Below, piece after piece: positions 8,933-19,000 of a stretch of DNA of 64,000 nucleotides (position 1 is the first letter of the stretch; every line of letters begins with the position of its first letter). Both the position numbers and the translations under genes were made by a program. A model generated the notes under the pieces. The model did not search any database. It saw nothing but the letters and a program-made list of their open reading frames with translations, and had not been told where the DNA came from. This DNA comes from Flavobacterium hungaricum (lineage in GTDB: Bacteria > Bacteroidota > Bacteroidia > Flavobacteriales > Flavobacteriaceae). The stretch spans positions 62,001 to 126,000 of the forward strand of contig NZ_PRDM01000002.1 in NCBI RefSeq assembly GCF_015182285.1, in the 5' to 3' direction.

Positions 8933-10360
8933 ATGACAGAAACAACTCTAAAGAAAAGTCTTTTTTCTAAAATTTATACCACTTTAAAACAAGCCTTAAA
9001 AGGCGACGAATCATTCGATTATACTTCAGGAAGCATAAAAAAAGCCGTAATTCTATTAGCCATTCCTATGGTTTTGGAAATGATGATGGAATCTGTTTTT
9101 GCTTTAGTCGATTTATATTTCGTTGGACATTTAAAACACAGCAGTTTTGCCATTCAAACTGTAGGTTTGACAGAATCGGTTTTGACTATTATATATTCTC
9201 TCGCAATCGGAATGAGTATGGCAGCAACGGCCGTTGTAGCAAGACGAATTGGCGAAAAAGATCCTGTAGCCGCCGCAAAAGCGGGAATGCAGTCTATCAT
9301 TATTGCGTTTGCCGTCAATAGCGTTTTAAGTATTTTCGGAATTATCTACGCAAAAGATATTTTGATTCTGATGGGTTCGTCCATAGAATCAGCAGAACAC
9401 GGTTTTCGTTTTACCCAAATTATGATTGGTTCTAGTTTATGTATTATGCTTTTGTTCTTAATAAACGGAATTTTCCGAGGAGCGGGAAATGCAGCAATCG
9501 CCATGAAAAGTCTTTGGATTGCCAATATCTGCAACATTATTTTATGCCCGATTTTAATTAATGGTCTCGGGCCAATTCCTGCTTTCGGGTTGATTGGCGC
9601 GGCATTGGCAACCTCGATCGGAAGAACTATTGGGGTTTTATATCAAGTATATCATTTGTTTTTTGGAAATGGAATCTTAAAAATCAAAATCCCTTATTTT
9701 GCTCCAGATTTTAAACAAATCAAAGCATTGATAAAGATCGCTGCACCTGGAATTCTGCAATTTGTAATTGCCTCTTGCAGCTGGATTTTTCTGGCACAAT
9801 TAGTAGCCACAACAGGAGGAGATCACGGTTCTGCGGGCTATCAGACTGCTTTAAGAATTATGATGTTTTTTATTCTTCCGGCTTGGGGATTAAGCAATGC
9901 TGCTGCAACTTTGGTTGGACAGAATTTAGGTGCCAAACAAATCGACCGCGCCGAAAAATCGGTTTATACTACAGCACGATATAATGTTATTTTCATGGCT
10001 TCGATCATGATTGTTACTTTGGTTTTTGGACATTATATTATTTCCTTTTTTACCAATGACGAACAAGTCAAAGTCGTTGCAGTTGAAGCGTTGCAAATTA
10101 TGAGCATCGGATTTATTTTCTACGGAATCGGAATGGTTTTAATCAATACTTTTAATGGAGCGGGAGATACTTGGACGCCTACGGGAATCAATTTCTTTGG
10201 TTTTTGGCTGTTCCAGATTCCGCTTGCTTATGTGTTAGCGAAACATTTTAATATGGGACCCACCGGAGTTTTCATAGCCATTCCAGTTGCTGAAACCGCC
10301 ATTACTCTTGCCGGAATATTTTTCTATAAAAGAGGAAAGTGGAAACGAGTTCAAGTGTAA
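8933..10360 (+). CDS. MATE family multidrug/metabolite exporter
   Basis: This 475-residue inner-membrane protein has about twelve hydrophobic segments in two halves, as in cation-coupled MATE antiporters. Family features include the N-terminal IPMVLEMMMESVFALVDLYFVG and the repeated GAGNAA / GAGDTW motifs in the two halves. It has a longer cytoplasmic N-terminus (about 40 residues) than most. Substrate is not predictable. It is alone on its transcript, with a 170-bp upstream region and its own terminator. Confidence 0.92.
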   Translation: MTETTLKKSLFSKIYTTLKQALKGDESFDYTSGSIKKAVILLAIPMVLEMMMESVFALVDLYFVGHLKHSSFAIQTVGLTESVLTIIYSLAIGMSMAATAVVARRIGEKDPVAAAKAGMQSIIIAFAVNSVLSIFGIIYAKDILILMGSSIESAEHGFRFTQIMIGSSLCIMLLFLINGIFRGAGNAAIAMKSLWIANICNIILCPILINGLGPIPAFGLIGAALATSIGRTIGVLYQVYHLFFGNGILKIKIPYFAPDFKQIKALIKIAAPGILQFVIASCSWIFLAQLVATTGGDHGSAGYQTALRIMMFFILPAWGLSNAAATLVGQNLGAKQIDRAEKSVYTTARYNVIFMASIMIVTLVFGHYIISFFTNDEQVKVVAVEALQIMSIGFIFYGIGMVLINTFNGAGDTWTPTGINFFGFWLFQIPLAYVLAKHFNMGPTGVFIAIPVAETAITLAGIFFYKRGKWKRVQV

Positions 10361-10368
10361 TTATAACA

Positions 10369-10398
10369 AAAATGCCTTCAATATTGAAGGCATTTTTT
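10369..10398 (+). terminator. Terminator after the MATE gene
   Basis: A perfect dyad (ATGCCTTCAAT / ATTGAAGGCAT) is followed by six T residues. The A-rich left flank gives a T-run on the other strand too, so it may also stop the convergent dusB transcript. Confidence 0.88.
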
Positions 10399-10434
10399 AT
10401 GTTGAGTTCTTTATTAAAGTTCAAGATAATAATT

Positions 10435-11427
10435 TTAAACAAACTCATACCCCGCATAAACCTGTTCAATTTCTTTCATAATCGCGAACAAATCTTCAGG
10501 TGCGTCAGTTGTAACTAATTTTTGTTTGAATTCTTTAAACGAATGGATTCCTTTAAAATAATTTGTGTAATGACGACGCATTTCTACAATTCCCAAGCGT
10601 TCGCCTTTCCATTCCATCGACCACTTTAAATGGTTTCTAGCCGCTTCTACACGATCAATAACCGTTGGAGCAGGTAAGTGCTCGCCCGTTTTAAAATAAT
10701 GTTTGATTTCATTAAAAATCCACGGATAACCAATAGCAGCACGGCCAATCATGATACCGTCAATCCCGTATTCATTTTTATATTTTAGTGCTTTTTCCGG
10801 GCTGTCGATATCGCCGTTTCCGAAAATAGGCATTGTAATTCTTGGGTTGTTTTTTACACGTGCAATATGCGACCAGTCAGAATGGCCTTTGTACATTTGC
10901 GCGCGGGTTCTGGCATGAATCGTTAAGGCTTGAACGCCAATGTCCTGAAGTCTTTCAGCCACTTCATCAATATTAATAGAACTTTCGTCCCAGCCCAAAC
11001 GGGTTTTTACTGTAACAGGCAAATCAGTTCCTTTAATAACCGCTTGTGTCAGACGTACCATCAAATCAACATCTTTCAAAACTCCCGCTCCAGCACCTTT
11101 GCAGACTACTTTTTTAACTGGACATCCAAAATTAATATCCACTAAATCTGGTTTTACAGTCGAAACAATTTTAGAAGACATTTCCATTGCTTCTTCATCG
11201 CCTCCAAAAATTTGAATTCCAACCGGGCGTTCGTAATCAAAAATATCCAGCTTCATACGGCTTTTTATCGCATCGCGAATCAATCCTTCAGACGAAATAA
11301 ACTCAGAGTACATCATGTCAGCACCGTGCGTTTTGCATAATCTGCGAAACGGCGGATCACTCACATCTTCCATCGGAGCAAGTAGTAAAGGAAATTCGGG
11401 TAGTTCTATATTGCCAATCTTAACCAT
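10435..11427 (-). CDS. dusB: tRNA-dihydrouridine synthase B
   Basis: It reduces uridines in the tRNA D-loop to dihydrouridine with FMN and NADPH. The TIM barrel opens with PLLLAPMEDVSDPPFR. The catalytic cysteine is in the motif NFGCPVKKVVCKGAGAG, and FGNGDI with DGIMIGRAAIG near the C-terminus fits the FMN phosphate site. I use the ATG at 11427. The upstream ATG at 11445 overlaps the likely promoter element TAATTTTG (11450-11443), so it cannot be the start if that promoter is real. Confidence 0.95.
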   Translation of the reverse strand: MVKIGNIELPEFPLLLAPMEDVSDPPFRRLCKTHGADMMYSEFISSEGLIRDAIKSRMKLDIFDYERPVGIQIFGGDEEAMEMSSKIVSTVKPDLVDINFGCPVKKVVCKGAGAGVLKDVDLMVRLTQAVIKGTDLPVTVKTRLGWDESSINIDEVAERLQDIGVQALTIHARTRAQMYKGHSDWSHIARVKNNPRITMPIFGNGDIDSPEKALKYKNEYGIDGIMIGRAAIGYPWIFNEIKHYFKTGEHLPAPTVIDRVEAARNHLKWSMEWKGERLGIVEMRRHYTNYFKGIHSFKEFKQKLVTTDAPEDLFAIMKEIEQVYAGYEFV

Positions 11428-11442
11428 ATTCATAATTTTTTG

Positions 11443-11450
11443 CAAAATTA
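11443..11450 (-). promoter_or_regulatory. -7 promoter element of dusB (TAATTTTG)
   Basis: It matches TAnnTTTG on the minus strand. Transcription would begin about 11438, some 11 bases before the ATG at 11427. No clear -33 TTG is present. Confidence 0.45.
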
Positions 11451-11480
11451 CAACATTTAGTTTAATTTGTAGCCATTAGA

Positions 11481-11573
11481 AGGTTCAAAGGTTCAGAGTA
11501 GCAAAGGTTCAGAGGTTTTCTATAATGCTGATAAAGAGGCTTTGTCCCTCTGAACCTTTGCATCTTTGCACCT
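11481..11573. repeat. Extragenic repeat with AAAGGTTCAGAGG arms
   Basis: AAAGGTTCAGAGG (11503-11515) and its exact complement CCTCTGAACCTTT (11547-11559) form a 13-bp inverted repeat. Two more degenerate AGGTTCAAAGG / CTTTGCACCT units flank it. It fills the gap between dusB and the last gene of the pigment cluster and could act as a transcription stop for that cluster. Confidence 0.65.
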
Positions 11574-11576
11574 ATT

Positions 11577-12866
11577 TTAAGACCTATAATCAAAAAATCG
11601 AATCGGTTTTCTACTCATTGGGTTAAAAACCAGTGGATTTAAAACTTCTTTTGAAGCAAATTCAATCTTTGGAGTTACTCTTAGTTTTGCTCTAAAGTGG
11701 TCTTTTATTTCTTGAAGAAATTCTGGAGTTTGATTTTTGGCTGCAATTTTAATCACGATTTCATCGGTTCCTAAATCGTTGGTTGAAATTTCGATCAAGT
11801 GATTTTCGATATTATCAAAACTGCTCAAAACATCATTCATCGCTGGCGGATAAAGTGTTGTACCTTTATATTTGATCATCTGCTTTTTGCGCCCAACAAC
11901 TGGACCAACACGCAAAGTATTTCTGCCGCAGGCACAAGGTTCGTCGTGCGCTTGTACAATATCACCAGTTTTAAAACGCAATAAGGGCATCGCTTCTATA
12001 CCCAAAGTAGTAAAAGTCAGTTCGCCGATTTCGCCATTTTTTACAGGCATATTATTTTCGTCAAGAACTTCAATAATAATTAATTCTGGATGATGATGGC
12101 CTCCTTTTCCGTGTTCGCATTCAGTAAAAGCCGTGCTCATTTCAGTTGAAGCATAAGTAGAATACAACTTAATATTCCATTTATCAGTGATTTTTTTAGA
12201 TAAAATATTCATAGAAAAATCCTGTTCTCTCAGAGATTCTCCGATACAAACAGCTCCTTTTATGCTCGAATTATTATAATCAATTCCGTGTATTTCAGCG
12301 TATTCAATTAACTTTAATAGAAAAGAGGGAACAGTAATCAAGTAACTCGGATTGTATTTTAAAATAGAATCCCACTGCATTTCTGGAATTCCGGCCCCGA
12401 CACGTATTACACCTACTTTTAGTTTTCTTAAACCTAAAAAATAAGCCAAACCTGCCATAAATTTTCGGTCAATTGTAGTCATCAACTGCACTACATCTCC
12501 TTCTGCAATTCCGGCGCAGGCAAACGAAATGGCTTCGTTATAAGCCAGTCTGTCCAAATCAGAATCGGTTAAACCAAAAGTTACGGGATCTCCCAAAGTG
12601 CCAGATGTTGTGGCATAATCTATAATTTTATTTTGTGGTACACACAAAAAATCATCGTTATATTGTTGTAAGTCTTCTTTAGTGGTTACAGGAAGATGCT
12701 GTAAATCTTCGAGAGTTTTTACTTTTGAAATATCTATATTTTGTCCTGCAAAAAGTCTTTTATAAAATGGAGAGTGTTCGCCGATATAGTTCAAAAGCTC
12801 GACTAATTTTTGCTCTTGTAAATTTTTAATTTGGGCTAAAGAATCTTTTTCTATATCTGGAATCAT
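11577..12866 (-). CDS. Adenylate-forming acyl-CoA/ACP ligase, PaaK-like (aryl starter activation)
   Basis: This ANL-family enzyme probably activates an aryl acid with ATP and loads it on CoA or an ACP. The AMP-binding core shows YATTSGTLGDPVTFGLT (P-loop), STYASTEMSTAFTEC (A5-like motif) and LRFKTGDIV (A7-like). The C-terminal domain ends near residue 429, the usual PaaK length. In a flexirubin/aryl polyene cluster the natural substrate is 4-coumarate made by the ammonia-lyase at the other end. Its start overlaps the stop of the upstream gene by 4 bp, indicating translational coupling. Confidence 0.8.
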   Translation of the reverse strand: MIPDIEKDSLAQIKNLQEQKLVELLNYIGEHSPFYKRLFAGQNIDISKVKTLEDLQHLPVTTKEDLQQYNDDFLCVPQNKIIDYATTSGTLGDPVTFGLTDSDLDRLAYNEAISFACAGIAEGDVVQLMTTIDRKFMAGLAYFLGLRKLKVGVIRVGAGIPEMQWDSILKYNPSYLITVPSFLLKLIEYAEIHGIDYNNSSIKGAVCIGESLREQDFSMNILSKKITDKWNIKLYSTYASTEMSTAFTECEHGKGGHHHPELIIIEVLDENNMPVKNGEIGELTFTTLGIEAMPLLRFKTGDIVQAHDEPCACGRNTLRVGPVVGRKKQMIKYKGTTLYPPAMNDVLSSFDNIENHLIEISTNDLGTDEIVIKIAAKNQTPEFLQEIKDHFRAKLRVTPKIEFASKEVLNPLVFNPMSRKPIRFFDYRS

Positions 12867-14530
12867 TTTAATTTTCTTTTGATTTTTTCTAGGTATTTCT
12901 CAATTGCTTCTTTTTCAGGAGCTGTGGTAATTTCTTTTGTTAATGCTTTTTCAAAATTTACTTTTGCTGCAGCAAAATCTTTTTGCTGATAAAAGTACAA
13001 TCCTGTTTTGTAATACACAACCCAATAATCAGGGTTTAGTGATTGATATTGTAAAAGCTTTTCGGGAGCAATTTTTTCTTTTTTATCTAAAGAATCGTCA
13101 ATCTGCTGATTTTCAATTTTAAATTTTTGAAAATTTTTAAACATTTCAGTATTTAAAAAAGGATCTTTCGGAATGTTTAAGTTTTCAATTTCAAGAGAGC
13201 TTGTCTGAGCTTCTGTTCTTTCCTTAAAAACAGCATTTAAATTATAGCATACGAATTCTCCCAATTGATACGGATTTGCCGAAACCCAAACCAGTTTTTC
13301 TTTAGGTTTAAAAATAATTCCGTGGTGAGCCAAAAGCTGATTTAGAGCTTTTTCGTTTCCGTAACCCAAAGCAATATTCTGTAATCCCTCTTTATTTCTA
13401 AGAATTTCCGAAGCTGTTTTGGGGCTTACTTTTGGATTTTCTTTTAATAATTCCTGCATTCTTTCATAACGATATTGAGAATGACTATTCACAATTTGTT
13501 CCTGATTTCGTTTATCATCTTTAAAAGCTTCCCCTTGAAAATGATTGGAACAAATTAATTCGCTGCTGTTTGGAGCTTCGTAAACATCCATTTTTTCTGG
13601 AGAAACTTCAATCAAAATTGCTTTGTTGTCGTGAGCGCTTCCGACCATAATAGATTCAGAAACAAAAACATCCCTTTTTTTGGCGATCGCAATTGCTTCG
13701 TCAAGATTTTTGGCATGCTGTAAAATTTCTCGGGTAAGGATAGAAATCGGCGTTTTTGCGGTAAGCGGAATCTGCGATTTTGAGGCGTTAATGGTGACCG
13801 TTAAACCTTCAAGATTCATTCCAGAAACGGTGCCAATCATTCCGGGCCAAGAAACCGTCATAAATGGAAATCCTTCTTTTGGATTTATAAAGGCTACAAT
13901 TTTATTTTCTGCGAATTCGTCATTTACATAAAAGTCCAAATTACGGCCGAGAAGTAAATTTCCATCTTCTGTTTTTTCATTCCATACTGCAAAAGAAGAA
14001 CAGCCCACCAAAGCCAGATCCTGCATAGCGTGGCCAATATCATGAGCTCCATGCAGGTATAAACTGCGTTGAAATTGCGGTGCAATATTGTCAAATTCAT
14101 GCCCGGTATATTGTGAAACGCCGTAAATTTCTGCCTGATATTCGTTTGGAACATTTAAATACAATTTGCGATTGTACCAGATTAAAAACTTACGAAGTAT
14201 TTTTTGCTGAAATTTAGAAGGAATAAAATCGGTTATTTTAGAGAAAAAAATACGCTGTTGTTTTAGTAAAAGCGAATCGGTTAATGCTCCCGTAGTAAGA
14301 CCAATTTGCAGCGGATCGCCTTCTGCATATAATTCCCAAAGTCCCTGTTTGTTTTTAAAAAAGGAATTTTTTCCTGAAACAAAAACGGTATCTGAAATTT
14401 TTTTTACAATAGGCAACGCGGCGTTATAAGAACTAAGATCGGGTTTGTGATTTTTTGATTTTGAAGTGCCGCAGGAACTCAGCAATGCTAAAAAAGTAAT
14501 GAAAAGAAAGGATAGAATACGGCTTTTCAT
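12863..14530 (-). CDS. C45-like Ntn acyltransferase/hydrolase lipoprotein with TPR tail
   Basis: The protein has a lipobox ending LALLSSC (Cys20), so it should be anchored to an envelope membrane. A domain of the acyl-CoA:6-aminopenicillanate acyltransferase (peptidase C45) type covers about residues 60-440. The likely N-terminal nucleophile after autocleavage is Cys177 in VGCSSFAVW, and NLLLGRNLDF and MNLEGLTVTINAS follow as in the family. A TPR-like helix pair ends it (about 505-545). It may acylate or deacylate pigment precursors outside the cytoplasm. The substrate is unknown. Confidence 0.75.
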   Translation of the reverse strand: MKSRILSFLFITFLALLSSCGTSKSKNHKPDLSSYNAALPIVKKISDTVFVSGKNSFFKNKQGLWELYAEGDPLQIGLTTGALTDSLLLKQQRIFFSKITDFIPSKFQQKILRKFLIWYNRKLYLNVPNEYQAEIYGVSQYTGHEFDNIAPQFQRSLYLHGAHDIGHAMQDLALVGCSSFAVWNEKTEDGNLLLGRNLDFYVNDEFAENKIVAFINPKEGFPFMTVSWPGMIGTVSGMNLEGLTVTINASKSQIPLTAKTPISILTREILQHAKNLDEAIAIAKKRDVFVSESIMVGSAHDNKAILIEVSPEKMDVYEAPNSSELICSNHFQGEAFKDDKRNQEQIVNSHSQYRYERMQELLKENPKVSPKTASEILRNKEGLQNIALGYGNEKALNQLLAHHGIIFKPKEKLVWVSANPYQLGEFVCYNLNAVFKERTEAQTSSLEIENLNIPKDPFLNTEMFKNFQKFKIENQQIDDSLDKKEKIAPEKLLQYQSLNPDYWVVYYKTGLYFYQQKDFAAAKVNFEKALTKEITTAPEKEAIEKYLEKIKRKLK

Positions 14531-14537
14531 AAATGAT

Positions 14538-16055
14538 TTATTCAGTTGTTTGATTGATTTTTTCTAATAGATATTCTTTTCCGACAATTTCAGAACAGGT
14601 AATAACAGCGCCGATCGTTACTCCGAGAACACCGTGCATATTAACACTTTGTCCGGTAAGATAAAGATTTTCGAGTTTAGTTTTGGACGGAATCAAAGTT
14701 TTCATCGGATTATTAGAATCTTTTACATAACCGTACATATTACCAGCATCGCCGCCAATATAATCCCGATAAGAAAGCGGTGTAGAGGTATGAATAGATT
14801 TGATGCAGTCTTTAATTCCAGGAAATTTTTTTTCGATCTCTTCTAAAAATTTAGAAGCTTTTTTACTTTTAAACGCTTCATAACTTTCTCCCCGGTCATT
14901 TTCGGCAAAAGTGGTGTTAAAAGTATTTTCCCATGCTTTAACATCATCGTATTTCATATACGTCAAAAACGTCATTCCGTCTGCCCATTCTTCGTCTTTT
15001 GCAGAAACGTTCATAGAAGCCATATAGGTTTTCGGCCAGGAATTATCGTCGTATTCATGAGACGTCCAGACTTCGTTACTATTTTTAAAATGATAAAAAT
15101 TATGATTGATGTATTTAAAAGTTTTAGGTTTAAAAACAATATAAAGACTAAAAGCAGACAGCACTCCTTCTAGATTTTGGATTCTGTTGAAAAATGGTTT
15201 TCTAAAATTTTCCTGCCCAGCCATTTTTAAAGTTGTTTTGGGCTCAATATTAGAAATAAAAATACCGCCGGAAACTTTGGTTCCGTCTTTCATAACGGCC
15301 AAATTTACTTTTTGATTTTCAACTGTAAACTGCGTAACTTCTTTATGTTTATAGAATTCTCCTCCGTATTTTTTGAGCTGTTTCAAAAGCTGCTTCGTAA
15401 TTTGGCTGCCTCCATTTACACAACGCCAGGAACTTTCGATATAAGAGTTTACTACAAGTGCATGAACGTAAAAAGGCGATTTGCTGGCAATACCCGCATA
15501 CAGAAAATTAGATCCGGCCAAAACTGCTTTTAGTTTCTCATTTTGGGTAAAAGAATCAATCGTTTCTTTCGCGTTAAGCGTTACAATTTCATCATCATAA
15601 CGACCTTCAGATTCCAGATTGTAAAGCGGAAAAGCTTTGCAGACGTCTTGTATTTTTTGACAATAGTTCTCAATATTTTCTTTTTCTTCGGGAAAATAAT
15701 TCGTCAACTGCGCTGCAAAATTAGCAAAACCCTGAGCATGTGGATAGGTTGTCGCATCATCATCAAAAGAAATCACATCAAAACCATTTTCGTCTAATTT
15801 TTTTAGATTTAAATGATCCATTATTCCAATATATTGAAAATAACGATGCAGATTTTGACCTTCACTCAGACCGCCGATATAATGGATACCGGTATCAAAA
15901 ATGGTTTTGTCCCTTACAAAAGTCTGAAGATTACCGCCATATTGATTGTTTTTTTCGAGCATACAAACGCTGTAACCTTCTTTTGCCAGAATTACAGCCG
16001 AAACAAGTCCGCCCAAACCGCTGCCAATAATCACTACATCGTAATGCTCTTTCAT
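14538..16055 (-). CDS. FAD-dependent oxidoreductase, phytoene desaturase (CrtI)-like
   Basis: The 505-residue protein opens with the dinucleotide-binding motif VVIIGSGLGGLVSA and acidic LEKN of the second strand, then YGGNLQTF, as in CrtI-type desaturases and isomerases. The C-terminal motif GQSVNMHGVLGVTIGAVIT fits the FAD-closing region. In a pigment cluster it could desaturate or isomerise the polyene chain. Its flexirubin role is an inference, since aryl polyenes are made by reductive cycles that do not need a desaturase. It sits 7 bp before the next gene of the operon. Confidence 0.8.
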   Translation of the reverse strand: MKEHYDVVIIGSGLGGLVSAVILAKEGYSVCMLEKNNQYGGNLQTFVRDKTIFDTGIHYIGGLSEGQNLHRYFQYIGIMDHLNLKKLDENGFDVISFDDDATTYPHAQGFANFAAQLTNYFPEEKENIENYCQKIQDVCKAFPLYNLESEGRYDDEIVTLNAKETIDSFTQNEKLKAVLAGSNFLYAGIASKSPFYVHALVVNSYIESSWRCVNGGSQITKQLLKQLKKYGGEFYKHKEVTQFTVENQKVNLAVMKDGTKVSGGIFISNIEPKTTLKMAGQENFRKPFFNRIQNLEGVLSAFSLYIVFKPKTFKYINHNFYHFKNSNEVWTSHEYDDNSWPKTYMASMNVSAKDEEWADGMTFLTYMKYDDVKAWENTFNTTFAENDRGESYEAFKSKKASKFLEEIEKKFPGIKDCIKSIHTSTPLSYRDYIGGDAGNMYGYVKDSNNPMKTLIPSKTKLENLYLTGQSVNMHGVLGVTIGAVITCSEIVGKEYLLEKINQTTE

Positions 16056-16056
16056 C

Positions 16057-19000
16057 TTATTTTTTATTAAAAATACCTATTGCATTTTCATCCAAAACAC
16101 ATTCAAAACCAAAATTAAGAAGTGTGTTTTTTAAAGCCGAATTCTGAATTAAAATAATCTGTGAAGATTTTGAAACTATTTTTTCTAAATCAATTTCTAA
16201 ATTTTCTTCAGAAATTAGAACCGTTTCAAAAGATAGTGCTGCTATTTCTTCTTGTTTTTCTAAGTAAGTAATTTTTCGTTTTCGGGCAATATAATTGGTT
16301 TTTGCGACAGCACGTTTTTCTTCATCAAAAAGAAACGAAAAGATTTTTCGCTGTGGTTCTTGCAGCGCCAATAAAACATCTAGTTCTCCGTGATCATTTC
16401 CTAAACGTAAAATTTTTGCTTTGGCTGAAAAACATTTATTGAGAGCAAAATAAGTTTCTAGGTTGGTTTTGACATTGCTTTTTACATCGCGCACCACTTC
16501 ATTTTCTTTGTAGGCATAACTCTGAATAAGCATTTTTTTGAAATAATCTGCACCTTCAAATTTTTGGCGCATTTTCTGAAACTCAGATTTAAAATAAGTG
16601 CTGATGAGTTTGGTTCTTTCGGCATAATTTTTTCCGAATGCAAGATTGTCTGGTGTAATTCTTTCTAAAATAGAAAGTGTTAAACTACTGTGATGAATCA
16701 CAAAATCTCCTTTCGGAATGGCTTCTGAAGCGCCGTGTATTAAGATAGGCAGGATATCCAGATTAAACTCTTCTGCCAGTAAAAAAGCACCTTTATGAAA
16801 ACGGTTAATTTGATTGCTCTCTGAACGCGTTCCTTCTGGAAAAATGATTAACGAATATCCTTCTTTTACTTTTTGGCGAAGTGGTTCTATACCGCTTTCT
16901 AAGCCTTCAGATACAGGATAAAAGCCTAATTTTCTAACTGCTCCTCCAAAAATAGGAGATTTATAAACCCAGTCATTTACCAGGAAAATAATTTTTGGGC
17001 TCAATTGTCCTATCGCTAAAATATCAACAAAAGAGGAATGATTGGCTATAATTATGGCTGGTTTGTCAAAAGTTTCGCCGTTTGGATTTAAAACTTTTTT
17101 GGATATGAATGGATTGGAATACAATACCGATTTCATGAATTTTGAAGTCACGTAACGAAGACCTTTTATTTTCTTTTCTTCTTTGATTGGAAGAATCGGC
17201 ATGATAGCCAAACTAAAGAGAGACACTACAATACCGCCAAAACCGTAATAGAAAAAAGAAATAATTCCGTGAATCAACGTACGAATATCGATAGGAGAAT
17301 TTCCTTTTTTCGGGCGATTCGAAATAAACATTTTAAAAAGAATCGGGTAGAAGATAAACGTAATAATAAGCGCCGCAAAAACCCCTATTAACGAAACAGA
17401 CGAAATAGAAGTAAGTGCAGGATGTTTTGCAAATATCATGGCACCGATTCCGAGAATGGTTGTAATTACAGCCAAAATAATAGAGGTTCTGTAAATGGCA
17501 ATTTCGTTTACACCCGATGTATATTCTTTTTGAAGGGCACTCGTCATAAAAATACTAAAATCGACACCATGACCGAAAATTAGGGTACAGACAATCATGC
17601 TGAAAATATTCATCTGAATGCCAAAGATTCCCATTATTCCAGCGGTTACGATTCCTGTTAATGCAATCGGAATACAGCTGACCAAAACCAATTCTACTCT
17701 TCTGAAAAAGAAAAACAGAATTAAAATTACCGCTATAAACGAATAATTTACAAGAGAATTAAAATCAGTTTTTAACGTGCTGAAGAATGTTTCATTCATC
17801 TGCTGACGGTCAATTGCGATGACATTTTGTTTTTTTTCAACCGATTTCACAAAAGCATCACGTTGTTCGGGCGCCAGTTTTATTAAGGTTGATATGGTGT
17901 AAAAACCATTTTTTTCGCTGACAAATTCCTGCAGCTGCAACGCTTGAATTTTTAAATATTCTTGTGCAGAAATCGGTTTAAAATTTTGATTGAGCTGTTC
18001 GTAAAAAGCATCATATGTAGTAGGTTTAAAACCAAGTTTAGCACCTTGTACAATTAATTCTGATTTTAAAAATGTTTTTTTATTAGTATCCCAGAAAGAA
18101 TTCCATTTGGCAATTTTCTGTTCTTGTGCAGCCTGCGAAATCATAATGCCGCCAACAGAACTAAAATTTAAAATTTTATGCTGTTGTTTTTCTTTTGTTA
18201 AATCAGTAAAAAGCTGGCTGTTATGCTCTAGTGCTTCTTCCATGCTTTTGCCGTATGAAGCGGCATAAATAGTTTTTGAAGTTAAACTGCTGCTTTCTTC
18301 CAATTCTTTTTCGGCTGTTTTAAGGTCTTTCGGGATAAAATTTAACTGCGATAAATCATTATTAAAACCAACATCATTATACGTAAAACAACAAATGATT
18401 GTAATGATCACACAAAAACCAATTAAGATTTTGTTGTTATGAAAAGAAAAATGAGCCAGCTTATCAATAACATTTTTTTTATTTTCCGATTGATTTTCTT
18501 TCGGCTTGTACAAATGCGGTACAATTAGTAAAGAAAAAAATGCAGAAGCCATTACAATCACAGCAGCAAAAATTCCCAGATCGTTAAGCGCTGTAGATTT
18601 TACAAAAAGCAGGCATAAAAAAGCAACGGCAGTGGTAGAACTGCTCATGATTACCGGCATGGTAATGTCTTTGTACAATGTTTTTACATCGCTGTTGTGT
18701 TTGTAATGTGTGAGAATATGAATAGAATAATCAATCGTGATACCGAGCAGAATAGAACCTATACCAAGAGAAATTGCCGAAATCTGCTGTCTTGTAAAAT
18801 ATAAAAATGCCACAGCAAATAAACCGCCAAACAGTGTTGGCAGAAAAATGATTAACGGAATTAAAATTTTGCGGTAAAACAAAATCAAAATCAGCATTAA
18901 AGTAAACATTGCAATTGAGGTTGATAAAACAATATCACTCTTAATTTGTTTAGCGTTTGCAACAGCAATTAATGCCGAACCAAAATAACTAATGCTCGTT

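Noticed and set aside
10287..10481. Small frame overlapping the MATE gene end and terminator
   Set aside because: It crosses the terminator hairpin and has low-complexity content; judged a shadow of neighbouring genes.
11428..11445. Upstream ATG of dusB
   Set aside because: It overlaps the likely -7 promoter element; the ATG at 11427 starts the usual VKIGNIELP sequence.
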